A stretch of 6,983 nucleotides of DNA from assembly GCF_938045595.1 (NCBI RefSeq), contig NZ_CALIBB010000036.1:1-6983 (forward strand), in the 5' to 3' direction. Numbering within the stretch: position 1 is the first letter of the stretch; the number at the start of each line of letters is the position of its first letter. This DNA comes from an uncultured Campylobacter sp. (GTDB lineage Bacteria; Campylobacterota; Campylobacteria; Campylobacterales; Campylobacteraceae). The notes beneath the pieces are model-generated. The model ran no database searches. It saw nothing but the letters and a program-made list of their open reading frames with translations, and was not told the DNA's origin. Position numbers and translations under genes: made by a program. Positions 5,869 to 6,983 of the stretch are shown here, one piece after another.

Positions 5869-6146
5869 AATTTAACCGCGAAAGCTAGAGATATGCGTAT
5901 AAATTTCGGCGTGCAGCGAGAATTTTAAGACACTAGACGTTAAATTTAAGTAGCAAGAGCATGAAAATAGAAGCGAGGCAATATAAGACTAAAAATATGA
6001 ATGAAACCGCGCTATAGGCAGGCTTTTGAGCTGGCTGGCAAAGTGTCTTTCATAGATACGAAAAGCTTGGCGCGTAGATTTTAAAATTTACGGCGGACGG
6101 GCGAAGCACTTGCCGCAGCCGTGCAAAGCTCAATCTGCATTGAAGC

Positions 6147-6186
6147 AGGCGAATTGCAAAATGTTCGCAAATTTATTCGCCTTTTT
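6147..6186 (+). terminator. intrinsic terminator, plus strand
   Basis: AGGCGAAT at 6147-6154 pairs perfectly with ATTCGCCT at 6175-6182, and the T-run goes on to 6186. The 20-base loop can form a small inner TGC/GCA stem (6155-6157 with 6166-6168). It lies about 280 bases after the interrupted gene at 5314-5868, the nearest plus-strand gene it could serve. A lost small gene in between would explain the distance. Confidence 0.5.
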
Positions 6187-6250
6187 GCAGTCTGAGCCGA
6201 TCGCTGGCTTTCTCTAAATTTTAGCTCAAGAAAGCAAAATACGCTCAAAG

Positions 6251-6289
6251 CGGCAAAAGCGTGGGCTTTGCCGTACGGCGTCGCTTTTT
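6251..6289. terminator. two-way hairpin, possible bidirectional terminator
   Basis: AAAAGCG at 6255-6261 pairs with CGCTTTT at 6282-6288, giving an A/T-flanked stem that reads as a terminator on either strand (T5 at 6285-6289 on plus, TTTT on minus). Inside lies the perfect palindrome GCCGTACGGC at 6270-6279. An alternative fold pairs CGGCAAAAGC (6251-6260) with GCTTTGCCG (6265-6273) with one bulged A. It stands between the convergent pseudogenes, about 65 bases beyond the stop of the minus-strand one. Confidence 0.45.
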
Positions 6290-6290
6290 A

Positions 6291-6356
6291 GATAAATTTA
6301 AACCGCGCTGTGCTTCGGATAAATTTCAACCATGCGCCGCTTCGGATAAATTTTAA
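6291..6356 (+). repeat. 27-bp tandem repeat, about 2.4 copies
   Basis: Units start at 6291, 6318 and 6345, each opening with GATAAATTT. Units one and two agree at 21 of 27 bases; the third is partial. The exact word GCTTCGGATAAATTT (15 bases) occurs at 6312-6326 and 6339-6353. In one frame the units read DKFKPRCAS, DKFQPCAAS, DKF-stop, in step with the codons. The short frame has no start with a ribosome site, so I list it as a repeat, not a gene. Its last unit overlaps the stop codon of the minus-strand LRR pseudogene. Confidence 0.7.
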
Positions 6357-6983
6357 AAATCCCGCACCACATCAAACCACTCCTGGGTTTTGCTCTGCGG
6401 TATCTCAAAACGCGCATTATCCGCTATCTGGCGTACCGCCACATAAGCGTCCTCGCGCTCAGGCGTCTCGATACAGGTAGCTTATTTATCGCGCCTACAA
6501 GCTCCTCTATGACCGCCCTTGCTTCGCGCTCGCAGCTTGCTTTTTTGATCACTTTTAGCGCGGTTTTGCCGTTTTTGCCCTCCCAGTTTGTAAAGGGGAT
6601 GTTAAACTCGCTCTCAAACCACGTCTTTTTACGCAGCTGCGCGACGGCGGCGTAGCTAAACTCTCGCGTTTTAGCAAGCGCGGCAAGCTCCTTTTTAAGC
6701 GCCTTGCCTGCGTCTCGCTCGACATTCCATGCGATAAAATAATTAAGCCCGCTCCACGAGCTAGGCGGCCCGCTCAAATCGGGGTAGTATCTTATCTGGA
6801 TGGAATTTAATCCCTCAAGCTCGCTAAGGGCACGCAGGTTGCAGACGGCGCCGTTTAGACTGACGCTTTTTAGCGCGGAAAACTGCAACAAACTCTCGCA
6901 ATCAAATGGCTCGCCCGCAAACGGGCGCGTCTATTTCTATGCGCTCTATGCCCGCTAGCGCCGCAAACACCGGTAGTTTAAAC
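6353..6983 (-). pseudogene. leucine-rich-repeat protein, two frameshifts, 5' end outside the window
   Basis: About 210 codons can be read on the minus strand only by joining three frames. The N-terminal piece (6983 to about 6917) reads LPVFAALAGIERIEIDAPVCG. The middle frame (about 6914 to 6481) reads EPFDCESLLQFSALKSVSLN and ELEGLNSIQIRYYPDLSG, then a helical Lys/Ala-rich part with WFESEFNIPFTNWEGKNGK. The last piece (6480 to 6353) reads CIETPEREDAYVAVRQIADN and ends EWFDVVRDF at a TAA. Three spaced LxxLxxIxI strands mark a leucine-rich repeat at the N-terminal side; the C-terminal part is alpha-helical and unknown to me. The shifts fit one extra G near 6914-6916 and one lost base near 6480. 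Without them the middle frame stops at TAG 6424-6426 and is cut off upstream by TAG at 6931-6933. Either the gene is decaying or the assembly has two indels here. Protein-protein binding is the usual job of such repeats; the partner is unknown. Confidence 0.7.
6912..6927. repeat. perfect 6-bp inverted repeat at the LRR frameshift
   Basis: CGCCCG at 6912-6917 pairs with CGGGCG at 6922-6927 around the 4-base loop CAAA. The upstream frameshift of the LRR pseudogene falls in the CCC run (6914-6916) inside this stem, a place where polymerase slippage or a read error is easy. Confidence 0.5.

Larger units (their letters stand above)
5869..6352. other. non-coding stretch between two broken genes
   Basis: No credible gene is seen on either strand. 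The longest starts give tiny products without ribosome sites (for example 18 codons from the ATG at 5961). It holds a probable terminator (6147-6186), a second hairpin (6251-6289) and a 27-bp tandem repeat (from 6291), plus several AAATTT blocks. The flanking pseudogenes converge on it. Confidence 0.65.

Noticed and set aside
5961..6017. Small 18-codon frame from the ATG at 5961
   Set aside because: No Shine-Dalgarno site and no recognisable peptide; such frames are expected by chance.
6424..6891. Intact 155-codon gene on the minus strand
   Set aside because: Its TTG start has no ribosome site, and protein-like sequence continues beyond both ends in other frames, so it is the middle of a frameshifted gene.

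Overview
The window looks like a piece of chromosome from a Campylobacterota member, most likely a Campylobacter of the GC-richer oral group (C. gracilis, C. showae or C. rectus type). That is inferred from three things. The primase resembles Campylobacter DnaG. The order rnhA - TPR/zinc-ribbon gene - divergent dnaG is the one I remember from C. jejuni. The sequence is about half G+C yet densely dotted with AAATTT blocks. No species call can be proven from the sequence alone.

The core (positions 434 to 5072) is intact housekeeping DNA. Leftward runs a two-gene unit: a membrane-anchored TPR protein with a C-terminal four-cysteine zinc ribbon (LapB-like layout), then rnhA (RNase HI), which overlaps it by 23 bp. 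Rightward runs dnaG (primase) followed after 9 bp by a PP-loop ATPase of the tRNA-thiolation type with a probable NFACT-R-like RNA-binding tail. The two units are fired by head-to-head TATAAT boxes only 12 bp apart. The dnaG box sits so close to the ATG that its message is probably leaderless. DnaG itself is swollen to 719 residues by two low-complexity, repeat-bearing inserts, one of which splits the helicase-binding C-terminal domain.

The flanks are accessory and decaying. On the left (1 to 433) there is at most the tail of one gene, a degenerate array of roughly 32-bp periodicity and a hairpin that may end the rnhA transcript. On the right, a gene with a perfect Shine-Dalgarno site is broken by one in-frame TAG (5314 to 5868). 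About 480 bp of non-coding DNA follows, with two hairpins and a 27-bp tandem repeat. Last comes the 3' part of a leucine-rich-repeat gene on the minus strand that needs two frameshifts to read through (6353 to the window end). The working genes serve DNA replication (primer synthesis, RNA-DNA hybrid removal), envelope-type TPR scaffolding and probable tRNA modification. I see no CRISPR array, RNA gene, transposase or complete new defence system. The most unusual items are the expanded primase, the leaderless divergent promoter arrangement, the AAATTT load and the repeats.
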